Origin: JAAYJG01 sp964450305
Lineage (GTDB): Bacteria > Bacillota > Clostridia > DSM-8532
DNA length: 64,000 bases
Assembly (NCBI GenBank): GCA_964450305.1
Contig: CAYVFB010000004.1
Location: 13,306 to 77,305 of the forward strand
Direction of reading: 5' to 3'
Shown here piece by piece: positions 50,929 through 59,835 of the stretch. The notes under the pieces were generated by a model, which was not told where the DNA came from, ran no database searches, and saw nothing but the letters and a program-made list of their open reading frames with translations. The translations under genes and the position numbers were made by a program. Numbering within the stretch: position 1 is the stretch's first letter; each line of letters begins with the position of its first letter.

Positions 50929-52380
50929 TCAAATGCTTACTCTCTTCCAGGCCTGCGGCGAGAAGAGGATCAACATCGGGAGCAGTTCCAGCCTTCCGGC
51001 TATCATACAGAAGGAAAAAACGACTTTGCTTAAATTCGAGAAGCTGGAGAAGTTGCCCATGGGGCCTACAACCTCCAGGCCCGGCCCCACATTTGACAGG
51101 GTTGCGACAACGGAAGTAACGGTCGAGGTTAAGTCCTTTCCATCCAGAGACACTATCAGAAAAGACACTGCAAAGATTGCCAGATAGATAAAGAAGAAAG
51201 CCATGGTTTCAGACAGAATCTGCTCATCGACAACCTTTCCTCCCGACTTCACCGTGTGTACGGCCCGAGGGTGAATAATCCTCGCTACCTCTCTTCTTGC
51301 AGCCTTCAATAATAAGACGATACGAATGCATTTTAAACCACCGGCAGTGGAACCTGCACTGGCGCCAAAGAACATGATTGTGATCAGAATCAGCTTGCTG
51401 AAAGAAGGCCACAGGTTAAAATTCGTCGTGGAGTAACCGGTGGTGGTGATTAAAGCGACAACCTGGAAAGAGGAGTGGCGCAGGCTTTCACCAAATGAAA
51501 AAACCCCTTTGCTGAAAAGCTGTATCGTGATAAAAACAATGGCGGCGACCACGGTCCCGGCATAAAATCGCAGCTCCTCATCTTTAAAGAAGTTTCGAAT
51601 ATTTCCCTTGAGAATTTGAAAATAAAGGCTGAAATTCACACCAAACAGGAAGCAGAATACGGTGATGATCACTTCCGCAGCAATATTTCCGTAAGCGCCC
51701 ACACTTAAATTCCTGTTTGAAAAACCACCGGTGCCGGCACTGCCAAAGGCATGAATCAACGAGTCATACAAAGGCATTTTGGCGATGAGCAAAAGGATCA
51801 CCTGTATTGCGGTCATCACTATATAGATAGTATAAAGTATTTTTGCAGTCTGGCCAAGCTTGGGTACAAGCTTTTCAGTACTGGGCCCGGTGGTTTCAGC
51901 CTTCATGATATGGAATGAGCTGGCACCGACAGAGGGCAGCACAGCGAGGGTAAGAACAAGAACACCCATACCGCCAATCCAGTGGGTAAAGCTTCTCCAG
52001 AACAGAATACCTTTCGGCAGGCTTTCGACTTCCGTCAGGATGGTGGAACCGGTTGTTGTAAAACCCGAAACGGTTTCAAAAAAAGCGTCGATTGGATGTG
52101 GAATAGAGCCGCTGAACAGAAAGGGAAGAGAACCAAAGAAAGAAAGCAGAATCCACCCCAAAGCGACAACAGCAAAGCCATCCCTGGCGTAAAAGTTTTT
52201 ATTATTGATCTTCACCAGGTACATCAGCAAGCCCGCTGCAAGGGTTATTAAAATAGAATAAAGGAAGTCAAGCGCATCAGACTGCCCGTATATCAGGCTG
52301 ACTATGAGAGAAGGAATCATACACAGTGCTTCAATACAAACCACAACTCCAAGGCTTTTGGCGATCATTCTATAGTTCAA
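50929..52380 (-). CDS. trkH: Potassium uptake protein, TrkH/KtrB family
   Basis: The product has 483 residues with about ten membrane helices, the ion-translocating subunit of a Trk/Ktr system. The selectivity filter regions are recognisable: SGFTTTGSTIL, GSAGTGGFSNRNLS, LITTTGYSTTNF and VVATLSNVGPGLEVVG. TTG 52380 is chosen because GGGAGGG lies seven bases upstream and family members begin shortly before NYRMI. An ATG at 52368 is the alternative. The start overlaps the trkA stop, so the pair is translationally coupled. TrkH imports potassium when its TrkA gate is charged with nucleotide. Confidence 0.93.
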   Translation of the reverse strand: MNYRMIAKSLGVVVCIEALCMIPSLIVSLIYGQSDALDFLYSILITLAAGLLMYLVKINNKNFYARDGFAVVALGWILLSFFGSLPFLFSGSIPHPIDAFFETVSGFTTTGSTILTEVESLPKGILFWRSFTHWIGGMGVLVLTLAVLPSVGASSFHIMKAETTGPSTEKLVPKLGQTAKILYTIYIVMTAIQVILLLIAKMPLYDSLIHAFGSAGTGGFSNRNLSVGAYGNIAAEVIITVFCFLFGVNFSLYFQILKGNIRNFFKDEELRFYAGTVVAAIVFITIQLFSKGVFSFGESLRHSSFQVVALITTTGYSTTNFNLWPSFSKLILITIMFFGASAGSTAGGLKCIRIVLLLKAARREVARIIHPRAVHTVKSGGKVVDEQILSETMAFFFIYLAIFAVSFLIVSLDGKDLTSTVTSVVATLSNVGPGLEVVGPMGNFSSFSNLSKVVFSFCMIAGRLELLPMLILFSPQAWKRVSI

Positions 52381-53749
52381 CGGGCTTCCCTCCCACAGCG
52401 AGTATATCATTGAGGCTGAAAATCTTTTTATCTTTTGAGATGATAATGACACTGTCACCCATTATAATGACATCGTCCCCAAAGGGAATAATGATCTCAT
52501 TTTTCCGAACCAGAACCGCCACCAGAATCCCCTGCTGCAGCTTCAGTTTTTTCAGAGGCACCTCCAGGAATGGAAGAGTTTCGTTCACATTGATTTCCAC
52601 AGCTTCAACCTGACCGCCAACAATTCTGTACAACGCTTCAAAGGGGTTTCCCAGAGCGTTCTTCATGCCGCGGGCATACCGCAGGATCAGGTTTGCCGTG
52701 ATCTGGCTGGGGTTGATGACACTGTCAATACCTGCGTTTCTAATGATGCTGATATAGTTCAGACGATTTATTTTCGCCACGACCTTCGGAACGCCGGCCT
52801 GCTTGGCCAAAAGCGCCGCCATGAAATTGTCTTCATCCCTTCCCGTAAGAGAGATAAAAGCGTCCATTTCGGAAAGGTTCTCGGACTGAAGAACTGCTTC
52901 ATCGGAACCGTCCCCATGGATAATAACGGCATGAGGCAGAAGCTCTGTTAATTCAATGCACCTGTCATGGTCAAGCTCGATTATTTTTACCCGCATCCCC
53001 GCTTCTTCCAGTGACTTTGCAAGGTAATACGCAATCCTTCCGCCCCCGATGCACATCACATTTTTAACCTTTTGGCCGTATAGGCCAATATGCTTCAGGA
53101 AGCCTGAGATATGGTGGGGTTGACCGATGAGATAGATGGTATCGCCTGTTTTTATTTCAAAATCGCCTTTTGGAATGATGGCTTCACCATTTCGCAGAAC
53201 CGCTCCAATCAGAATCGATGGAGTGTACTTTGAGGAAATATCTTTCAGTGTCATTCCCGCGATGGGCATACCTTCTACAACTCGGATTTCGGCTATTTCT
53301 ACGCGTCCCTTGGCAAACACCTCGACATTCATGGCCTGAGGGAAACGCAGCATTCGGGCAATTTCGCGGGCTGCAGCCCTTTCCGGGTTAAAAACAAAAT
53401 CGAGCCCCATTTCTTTTTTCAGCAGCGTTAGTTCATCTGCATACTCCGGATCACGTATACGCGCAATGGTATGAGCCGCACCGAGTTTTTTGCCGGTTAA
53501 ACAGCAGACCATGTTCATTTCATCACTGGCTGTCGCGGCAATCAACAGATCGCATTCACGAATCCCTGCTTCCATCAGAACCTTTGTACTAACGCCATTG
53601 CCCCTGATGCACATCACATCCAGATATTCATTTGCTTTTCTTAATGCTTCAGGGTTTTTATCGATGATGGATATATCATTGTCCTCATTGGACAGGTTTT
53701 CAGCCAGGCTGTAACCAACCTTTCCATCACCAATGATGATAATTTTCAT
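52370..53749 (-). CDS. trkA: Trk potassium transporter regulatory subunit TrkA
   Basis: The product has 459 residues. ATG 53749 follows GGAGG. The longer frame to 53914 lies in the leader. There are two tandem RCK units: Rossmann fold MKIIIIGDGKVGYSLAENLS with its acidic ISIIDKN, TrkA-C near 145-220, a second Rossmann fold NVMCIGGGRIAYYLAKSLEE with IIELDHDRC, and a second TrkA-C near 375-455. TrkA forms the cytosolic ring that gates TrkH in response to NAD(H), ATP/ADP or cyclic di-AMP. It is first in the trkA-trkH operon. Confidence 0.94.
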   Translation of the reverse strand: MKIIIIGDGKVGYSLAENLSNEDNDISIIDKNPEALRKANEYLDVMCIRGNGVSTKVLMEAGIRECDLLIAATASDEMNMVCCLTGKKLGAAHTIARIRDPEYADELTLLKKEMGLDFVFNPERAAAREIARMLRFPQAMNVEVFAKGRVEIAEIRVVEGMPIAGMTLKDISSKYTPSILIGAVLRNGEAIIPKGDFEIKTGDTIYLIGQPHHISGFLKHIGLYGQKVKNVMCIGGGRIAYYLAKSLEEAGMRVKIIELDHDRCIELTELLPHAVIIHGDGSDEAVLQSENLSEMDAFISLTGRDEDNFMAALLAKQAGVPKVVAKINRLNYISIIRNAGIDSVINPSQITANLILRYARGMKNALGNPFEALYRIVGGQVEAVEINVNETLPFLEVPLKKLKLQQGILVAVLVRKNEIIIPFGDDVIIMGDSVIIISKDKKIFSLNDILAVGGKPVEL

Positions 53750-54100
53750 TTCGAACCTCCATAAGCCGCCTCCACAGCAAGCTTCCTGCAACACAGGGCG
53801 AAAGCGTAAACAAAGAATCAGACCGGAAACCCCGTGCCTATTGTTCAACCTCGTTAAAATATGCTTCAATAAAGGGAAAAGGTGAATCGTCAAAACGACG
53901 ATCACCCCATTCACAATGGCATTATATATTAATCTCAGAAAAAGGTCAACAAGTTAGCCGCGACCGAAACCAAGGCGTAAACCAAGTGAAACCAGGAGAA
54001 AAATTTTTACTTTGGAATATTATTTCATAGAAAACTGAAAAAAATTCGTATAAAGAAAAGAAATGTTGACATAATAAACGTATATGTTGGAGGTGTTAAA
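53750..54100. other. Divergent intergenic region: trkA leader and cold-shock gene upstream
   Basis: About 350 bases. The minus-strand half is a leader of about 165 nt with a hairpin (GGTGATCGTC and GACGATTCACC, near 53875-53900) and a second possible stem around 53795-53835. It does not match the cyclic di-AMP riboswitch by eye. The plus-strand half is AT-rich and precedes the cold shock gene. Confidence 0.4.
53921..53949 (-). promoter_or_regulatory. Sigma-A promoter of trkA-trkH
   Basis: On the minus strand TTGACC (53949-53944), 17 bases, TATAAT (53926-53921). It implies a leader of roughly 165 nt. Confidence 0.8.
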
Positions 54101-54298
54101 ATGGTAGGAACAGTAAAATGGTTCAATGCCGAAAAAGGCTTTGGATTTATTGAAAGGGAAGGCGGGGAAGATGTTTTTGTTCATTTCTCCGCGATCAGGG
54201 CAGAAGGTTACAAGTCGCTTGATGAAGGTCAGCGCGTTCAATTTGACATTGAGCAGGGCCAACGGGGAGCACAGGCAACAAATGTTGTACCAATCTGA
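54101..54298 (+). CDS. csp: Cold shock protein (CspA family)
   Basis: The product has 65 residues, the normal length. TTGGAGGTG precedes ATG 54101. RNP1 (KGFGFI) and RNP2 (VFVHF) motifs are intact, and the protein begins VGTVKWFNAEKGFGFIE. It binds single-stranded RNA/DNA as a chaperone. A terminator follows at once, so it is monocistronic. Confidence 0.97.
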   Translation: MVGTVKWFNAEKGFGFIEREGGEDVFVHFSAIRAEGYKSLDEGQRVQFDIEQGQRGAQATNVVPI

Positions 54299-54301
54299 AT
54301 C

Positions 54302-54331
54302 AAAGGGCGTCATCCAGATGCCCTTTTCTTT
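54302..54331 (+). terminator. Terminator of the cold shock gene
   Basis: AAAGGGC (54302-54308) pairs with GCCCTTT (54320-54326), followed by TCTTT, a few bases after the stop. Confidence 0.75.
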
Positions 54332-54344
54332 ACCTTCACTTTCA

Positions 54345-54374
54345 TTTACAAGGAAATAGAACTGTTGGTATAAT
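54345..54374 (+). promoter_or_regulatory. Promoter of the prenyltransferase gene
   Basis: TTTACA (54345-54350), 18 bases, TATAAT (54369-54374), about 40 bases ahead of the start codon. Confidence 0.6.
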
Positions 54375-54414
54375 AAGAATTAGCATTGGAAAAAGTGTGG
54401 GTGAAGGGTGTATC

Positions 54415-55371
54415 ATGAAGGTTCAAAGTTTTTTAAAATACGTTGAAATCCAAACCAAGCTGGCAAGCATGATCTCCTTTACACTGGGGACCGCGCTGGC
54501 AGTCTATCGCTATCAGGCATTTAACGCAGGTAATTTCCTGCTGATGCTCATTTCTTTATTATGCTTTGATATGACCACTACGGCCATCAACAATTATATG
54601 GACTTTAAAAGCGCCAAAAAAAAATCCGGGTACGGATATGAAAAGCATAATGCCATTGTCCGGGATAATATTCGTCAGCCGGAATCCATAGCCGTGATCA
54701 TCGTTCTGGGCACCATTGCGGTACTGGCAGGTTATATGCTGTTCCTGCGCACAAATGCCACGGTTCTGATTGTGGGCATTGTCTCTTTCTCAATAGGCGT
54801 GCTGTACTCAGCAGGTCCTGTACCCATCTCGAGAACACCCTTTGGCGAAATCGCCTCGGGTCTGTTTATGGGCTTTTTCATTCCGTTTCTCTCGGTATTT
54901 ATTCATGCTCTGGATCGGAACATTCTTGATTTCGCTTTCGACGGTTCATCTTTTACCTTCCACATGAACGTGGTTGAGGTGCTATCAATTCTCCTGTGTT
55001 CGGTTCCGGCAATGATGGGCATTGCAAATATCATGCTGGCGAACAATATCTGTGATATGGAAGATGATCTGGAAAACAGACGTTATACCCTCCCCATCTA
55101 TATCGGAAGGGAAATGGCACTGGTTTTGTTCAAAGCACTCTACTTCATTGCCGGTCTGTCAGTCATCCTGGGGCTGGTACTGAAGACGATTCCCATAACC
55201 GGCATTTTGTTTTTTATTACGCTTATTCCGGTCTATAAAAACATCAAGGCCTTTGAGCAAAAACAAAGTAAAGCCGAAACCTTTGGCCTGGCTGTTAAAA
55301 ACTTCACCATCATGAATACCGTGTTAATCTTTTCTTTTCTTCTGTCTGTCGGAATCAGATTGTTCTTTTAG
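54415..55371 (+). CDS. UbiA-family prenyltransferase (MenA-like)
   Basis: The product has 318 residues. ATG 54415 is six bases after GAAGGG. GTG 54397 is an alternative. There are eight to nine membrane helices. The two Asp-rich prenyl-diphosphate sites are present in modified form: NNYMDFKSAKKK and NNICDMEDDLENRRYTLP. This resembles MenA (1,4-dihydroxy-2-naphthoate prenyltransferase), which makes demethylmenaquinone, but no other men genes are nearby and the first site has Asn-Asn-Tyr-Met-Asp instead of the usual NDxxD. Another aromatic acceptor is possible. Confidence 0.85.
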   Translation: MKVQSFLKYVEIQTKLASMISFTLGTALAVYRYQAFNAGNFLLMLISLLCFDMTTTAINNYMDFKSAKKKSGYGYEKHNAIVRDNIRQPESIAVIIVLGTIAVLAGYMLFLRTNATVLIVGIVSFSIGVLYSAGPVPISRTPFGEIASGLFMGFFIPFLSVFIHALDRNILDFAFDGSSFTFHMNVVEVLSILLCSVPAMMGIANIMLANNICDMEDDLENRRYTLPIYIGREMALVLFKALYFIAGLSVILGLVLKTIPITGILFFITLIPVYKNIKAFEQKQSKAETFGLAVKNFTIMNTVLIFSFLLSVGIRLFF

Positions 55372-55477
55372 TATCGACAGCCCAGTTTTTCCGCATTTAT
55401 AGACAAAAGCTTACTGGTAAAAACCGCTTTTTTCGGGTATGATAAATATCATATAACTATTAAGTGAGGTATATGCG

Positions 55478-57664
55478 ATGAGTGAAAAAACAGCGTACAT
55501 GAATACGGAATACTCTTTTGAAGACAGAGCGAAGGATCTGGTCGCCAGAATGACCCTGGAGGAGAAGGTTTCCCAAATGCTGCACGCTTCGCCCGCCATC
55601 GAAAGGCTGGGAATTCCGGCATATAACTGGTGGAATGAAGGGTTGCACGGTGTAGCGAGGGCAGGTACGGCAACGATGTTTCCACAGGCCATTGGAATGG
55701 CGTCCAGCTTCGATGAGGAGCTGCTGCACAAAATTGCGCAGGTGATATCTACCGAAGCCCGTGCAATGCACCATGCCTGCGCCCGTAAAAATGATCGGGG
55801 AATATACAAGGGCTTAACCTATTGGTCTCCAAATATCAATATTTTCAGAGATCCGAGATGGGGCCGCGGGCAGGAAACCTACGGAGAAGACCCATACCTG
55901 ACCAGCAGGCTGGGTGTGGCTTTTGTAAAGGGTCTGCAGGGCGATCATCCCCAATATATAAAGGTGGCGGCATGCGCAAAGCATTATGCGGTGCACAGCG
56001 GGCCTGAGGCCGACCGTCATCATTTTGATGCCGTTGCATCCAAAAAGGATATGACTGAAACTTATCTGCCGGCCTTTAAGGCATTGGTGCAGGAAGCCCG
56101 TGTTGAATCGGTGATGGGTGCTTACAACCGCACCAACGGAGAACCCTGCTGCGGCAGTAAAACGCTTTTAACCGATATTTTGCGCAATGAGTGGGGCTTC
56201 ACCGGCCATGTTGTTTCAGATTGCTGGGCCATTCGGGATTTCCATCTGCACCACCAGGTAACGGCCACAGCACCCGAATCCTGTACACTCGCAGTGAAAA
56301 ACGGTTGTGATCTGAACTGTGGTAATCTTTACGGCAACCTTTTAATAGCACTCCAGGAGGGTTTGATCACTGAAGATGACATTGATCGATCCGTTACACG
56401 CCTGATGAATACGAGAATGCGGCTGGGGATGTTTGACCCCGAAGAAAAAGTGCCGTATACCTCTATTCCTTATGATGTTGTGGATAGTGACGAGCACCTT
56501 GCGCTGGCGCTGGAAGCATCGAAAAAATCCATCGTTCTGTTGAAGAATGACGGGATCCTGCCTCTAAAAAAGAATAGCATCAAATCCATCGCGGTCATCG
56601 GGCCCAACGCTGACAGCAGGCAGGCCCTTGTGGGTAATTACGAAGGCACTGCATCCGAATATGTTACGGTGCTTGAAGGAATTCGTGAATTTACCGCGCC
56701 GGGTACAAAGCTTTACTACTCAATGGGCTGCCATTTGTTTAAAGACAGGTTCCAGGGGCTTGGCGAAGTCGGAGACAGGATACAGGAAGCAGTGAACTGT
56801 GCTGAAAAGGCAGATGTAGTCGTGCTTTGCCTGGGCCTTGATGCGACCATCGAGGGAGAGGAAATGCACGAAAGTAATGCCTTTGGATCCGGTGATAAAC
56901 ATGACCTGAACCTGCCTGGCCAGCAGCAGGAGCTGATTGAGGCTGTAGCTGCCACCGGCAAGCCAGTTATACTTGTATTGATGACAGGAAGTGCCCTTGC
57001 GGTGAACCGGGCAGACCAAAACCTCCCCGCAATTGTAAATGCCTGGTATCCGGGTGCTTTGGGCGGAAGAGCAGTTGCTTCGGTATTGTTCGGTGAAACC
57101 AATCCATCAGGAAGGTTACCAGTCACGTTCTACCGCACAGTGGAAGAACTGCCGGAGTTTACCGATTATGCGATGAAAAATCGAACCTACCGTTATATGA
57201 ACAATGAAGCACTGTATCCTTTCGGGTTTGGGCTGAGTTATACGCGGTTTGAATATTCGAATCTGGTGCTGTCAAAATCTGAAGTATCGTCCGGGGAAGG
57301 GCTTACGGCAACCGTTACGGTTACCAATACAGGAAAGCTTGCCGGGGATGAAATTTCACAGTTGTATGTGAAAGACGTCGAAGCTGGCTTCGCCGTTCCG
57401 GTATGGCAGCTTTCGGGCATGAAACGCATCAGTCTGGCACCCGGCCAATCGGCTGAGATTTCCTTTGACATTCTGCCAGAGCAGCTAACAGTGGTGAATG
57501 ATGAAGGGCAGAGGATTTACGAACCCGGTGCTTTTGAGGTTTATGCGGGAGGCTCCCAGCCTGATGCCAGGAGCATCCGGTTAACCGGAAAACTCCCGTT
57601 GAAGGCGGCCTTTAATTTAAAACAGGTACACAGCCAGGATGCATGGGCGAGCAACAAGCTTTAG
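55478..57664 (+). CDS. Glycoside hydrolase family 3 beta-glucosidase/beta-xylosidase
   Basis: The product has 728 residues with no signal peptide, so it is cytosolic. AAGTGAGG precedes ATG 55478. Domain 1 is the GH3 barrel with nucleophile Asp248 in VVSDCWAI and substrate loops WWNEGLHGVARAG and ACAKHYAVHSGPEADRH, as in xylosidase-type GH3 enzymes. Domain 2 carries VVLCLGLDATIEGEEMHES with the acid/base region. The FnIII-like C-terminal domain is about 625-705. The last ten residues (QDAWASNKL and stop) are encoded by the first copy of a dispersed repeat, so the original C-terminus has been replaced or extended. It probably trims xylo- or gluco-oligosaccharides. Confidence 0.94.
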   Translation: MSEKTAYMNTEYSFEDRAKDLVARMTLEEKVSQMLHASPAIERLGIPAYNWWNEGLHGVARAGTATMFPQAIGMASSFDEELLHKIAQVISTEARAMHHACARKNDRGIYKGLTYWSPNINIFRDPRWGRGQETYGEDPYLTSRLGVAFVKGLQGDHPQYIKVAACAKHYAVHSGPEADRHHFDAVASKKDMTETYLPAFKALVQEARVESVMGAYNRTNGEPCCGSKTLLTDILRNEWGFTGHVVSDCWAIRDFHLHHQVTATAPESCTLAVKNGCDLNCGNLYGNLLIALQEGLITEDDIDRSVTRLMNTRMRLGMFDPEEKVPYTSIPYDVVDSDEHLALALEASKKSIVLLKNDGILPLKKNSIKSIAVIGPNADSRQALVGNYEGTASEYVTVLEGIREFTAPGTKLYYSMGCHLFKDRFQGLGEVGDRIQEAVNCAEKADVVVLCLGLDATIEGEEMHESNAFGSGDKHDLNLPGQQQELIEAVAATGKPVILVLMTGSALAVNRADQNLPAIVNAWYPGALGGRAVASVLFGETNPSGRLPVTFYRTVEELPEFTDYAMKNRTYRYMNNEALYPFGFGLSYTRFEYSNLVLSKSEVSSGEGLTATVTVTNTGKLAGDEISQLYVKDVEAGFAVPVWQLSGMKRISLAPGQSAEISFDILPEQLTVVNDEGQRIYEPGAFEVYAGGSQPDARSIRLTGKLPLKAAFNLKQVHSQDAWASNKL

Positions 57665-57719
57665 CTTGTGACCAGCCAGGATGCATGGGCGAGCAACAAG
57701 CTTTAGCTTGTGACCAGCC
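57636..57719. repeat. Modular repeat cluster R3: two 42-base copies
   Basis: Each copy is AGGATGCATGGGCGAGCA, core ACAAGCTTTAGCTTGT (hairpin), then GACCAGCC. The copies (57636-57677, 57678-57719) are identical. The first overlaps the end of the GH3 gene and supplies its stop codon. Confidence 0.9.
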
Positions 57720-57910
57720 CCTCTTGCCCCTCTCCCTGTTTTTCGATAAAATGGGGAGGGGGATTTTATTTGTATTATGCCAATGAATATGCTGTAACCA
57801 GGCAAGGCAGTAGATTTACTACCCAGTCCTTTTGCGTTTAATGACTGGATGTAAGCAGCTGAAATACAGAAAAACAGGAACACCATTTTCAAAAGAAGGG
57901 GACAAACCAG

Positions 57911-58504
57911 ATGTCGGATCATCATATTACCTTTCACGCAGGTACCGTGACGCGGGAAGACAGGGAAAAATTATTAGGCCAGAGGGGATTGGTGGTTTGG
58001 CTGACGGGTTTATCCGCTTCGGGCAAATCCACAATTGCCGTTGAAGCAGAAAGGGTGCTGTGTGGCATGGGCAGGGCAGTATACCGGCTGGACGGGGACA
58101 ATGTCCGTTTTGGCCTGAACAGCGACCTGGGTTTTTCCGAAGCGGATCGGATGGAAAACATCCGGCGCACCGCCGAGGTTTGCGCCCTGTTTCAGGATGC
58201 TGGGGTGATTGTGCTGGCTTGCTTCATATCCCCGATGAAATCCATGCGGCAGGTTGCCAGAGAAAAAGCCAAATCAGGCTTTATGGAGGTTTATGTAAAA
58301 GCCGGTGTGGAAGCCTGTGCCCAAAGAGATCCGAAAGGACTGTACAAAAAAGCAATCAAGGGTGAAATCAAAGAGTTTACAGGGATATCTGCGGTGTATG
58401 AAGAACCGGAAACCCCGGAGCTTGTTTTGGATACCGAGAAGCATTCCCTTGAAGAGTGTGTACGGAAATTGGTTCACGCGATCATTGATGCAAGCTCATT
58501 CTAG
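57911..58504 (+). CDS. cysC: Adenylylsulfate kinase
   Basis: The product has 197 residues. ATG 57911 lacks a strong ribosome binding site (AAGAAGGGG is about ten bases away). The P-loop is WLTGLSASGKSTIA. The APS-kinase signatures are YRLDGDNVRFGLNSDLGFS, ENIRRTAEVCALFQDAG, VYVKAGVEACAQRDPKGLYK and the lid FTGISAVYEEP. It phosphorylates adenylyl sulfate to PAPS for sulfate assimilation or sulfation. No sulfate adenylyltransferase gene lies nearby. Its TAG stop falls at the very start of the 137-base repeat element at 58501. Confidence 0.95.
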   Translation: MSDHHITFHAGTVTREDREKLLGQRGLVVWLTGLSASGKSTIAVEAERVLCGMGRAVYRLDGDNVRFGLNSDLGFSEADRMENIRRTAEVCALFQDAGVIVLACFISPMKSMRQVAREKAKSGFMEVYVKAGVEACAQRDPKGLYKKAIKGEIKEFTGISAVYEEPETPELVLDTEKHSLEECVRKLVHAIIDASSF

Positions 58505-58637
58505 GAGCCGGCTCGGAAGGTTAGTTTATTCTTCACAAACACGCATAAACATGTAAGAATGTACGGGATTATGTGGGTTTCAAGCCATGAAAAGTAGTGC
58601 TTTATGAATGAATATGCTTTTCCGAACGGTCTCCTGG
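58501..58637. repeat. 137-base element with imperfect terminal inverted repeats, copy A
   Basis: It begins CTAGGAGCCGGCTCGGAA and ends CTTTTCCGAACGGTCTCCTG. The two ends are imperfect inverted repeats. An inner stem pairs AAACACGCATAA with TTATGTGGGTTT (one mismatch, one G-U). Copy B is at 61099. No flanking target duplication is visible. The element starts on the cysC stop codon. Confidence 0.8.
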
Positions 58638-58708
58638 TCCGATATTAAGCAATATCTGTCGCATTCATTCGAGATACATTTTATTTGTGTGAAGACGGAA
58701 AAAACAGA

Positions 58709-59692
58709 TCACAACTTTCTAAGTATAACTGAGCCGTTATTGGGCACCACATCGTAATATACCACTTTATGGCCTCCATTTTCCCTTACGATAAGGGCCT
58801 GTTCCTGATTGCCCTTTATCAGGCTGGCCCTGTTCCAGTCTGAAGGAACCTCGGTTTTAAGCGTTAGCGGGTAATCAAACAGAGCATCATCCAGGTCGGT
58901 TTGTAACAAGACCTGTACTTCGGATTCTTTCGAGATTTCGGTTATTACGGTCGCATGCTGCTTTTCTCGTAAATACAGGGTAACCTCTTCCATAGTTCCG
59001 TTCCACACGGTATCGAGCTTACCCGACAGATAAGCCAGATGCTTGTCGCATTCCTGCGAGGCCGGGGGTTCCCACCACTGACCGTCTACACCGTGCCACA
59101 TTTCAATGAGCCAAGCCTTTTTTTCAATGGCCTGATCAATCCAGGGATTTATGATTTCCGAAGTAGAGTGGTGCAGCGCGGTTTGAAAGTCTAAACGATA
59201 CCATTCCCATTCGGTGGGGTCTAACGAATTGAAACCCTCGCCGCCGTTTCTGGCTGAAAAATGTCGCTGCCGGATAACAGCGTCAATGGCATCATTGGTT
59301 ACAACATAGGGGTTTGCCATGCAAATCACCTTTTGCCCGGGGAACCTTGCCCTTATAACCTCTTGTGCGCCATTTACCTCGTCTTCCAGCTGCTCCGCTG
59401 ACATTTTATCCAGAAAGGGATGACTTTTCGTATGGTTGGCTACATCGAAGCAACCCTCGTCAATAAAGGCCTTCCATTGCTCCCAGTTGGCGAACCCATT
59501 GCTTTCGGTGATATCCTTGTTTGCAGACGGGCAGATAAAATCAGTGGGTAACATGGCAGTTCCTCTAAGCCCATATTCTTTAAACCTTGCCTGATAGAAT
59601 ACACAGGAACGATACAGTGCATCGTCGGTGGTAAAGGTAACGGCACAGGTTTTATTATCTTTCAGAGAGCAAATCGTTGTTTCAAATAACAT
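58709..59692 (-). CDS. Polysaccharide deacetylase-like (NodB-fold) protein
   Basis: The product has 327 residues. GAAGGAGAAG precedes ATG 59692. The NodB fold is seen from TFTTDDALYRSCVFYQARF, with the first motif altered from TFDDG to TFTTDDA, through VANHTKSHPFLDKMS (metal His-x-x-x-His), to IEMWHGVDGQWWEP near the C-terminal catalytic site. An accessory beta domain occupies about 240-327 (LLQTDLDDALFDYPLTLKTE). No signal peptide is present, so it is cytosolic, unlike the lipoprotein deacetylase at 37 kb. It could act on an intracellular glycan or oligosaccharide. Confidence 0.85.
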   Translation of the reverse strand: MLFETTICSLKDNKTCAVTFTTDDALYRSCVFYQARFKEYGLRGTAMLPTDFICPSANKDITESNGFANWEQWKAFIDEGCFDVANHTKSHPFLDKMSAEQLEDEVNGAQEVIRARFPGQKVICMANPYVVTNDAIDAVIRQRHFSARNGGEGFNSLDPTEWEWYRLDFQTALHHSTSEIINPWIDQAIEKKAWLIEMWHGVDGQWWEPPASQECDKHLAYLSGKLDTVWNGTMEEVTLYLREKQHATVITEISKESEVQVLLQTDLDDALFDYPLTLKTEVPSDWNRASLIKGNQEQALIVRENGGHKVVYYDVVPNNGSVILRKL

Positions 59693-59795
59693 AGAAACTT
59701 CTCCTTCGGCTTGTTATATTTGCGCTAAGATCAAATGTTACAACGTACTCCCTCCATCTGAACAGATGGGAGCACCCTATTCCGGACAAAAGCCA

Positions 59796-59820
59796 AAACA
59801 CTGTTACAACAACAGTGTTT
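59796..59820 (-). terminator. Terminator of the lipid kinase gene
   Basis: AAACACTGTT (59796-59805) pairs perfectly with AACAGTGTTT (59811-59820). On the minus strand the stem runs into TTTTGGCTTTTG, about 15 bases beyond the stop at 59836. A second small hairpin (CCATCTG, CAGATGG, near 59754-59769) follows. Confidence 0.7.
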
Positions 59821-59835
59821 CGCATATATATGCTG

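Noticed and set aside
50756..51187. Plus-strand ORF of 143 codons crossing repeat cluster R2
   Set aside because: It consists of repeat translation followed by the antisense of trkH.
53750..53920. Cyclic di-AMP riboswitch before trkA
   Set aside because: The position fits, but the conserved GGGUAAC-type blocks were not found by eye.
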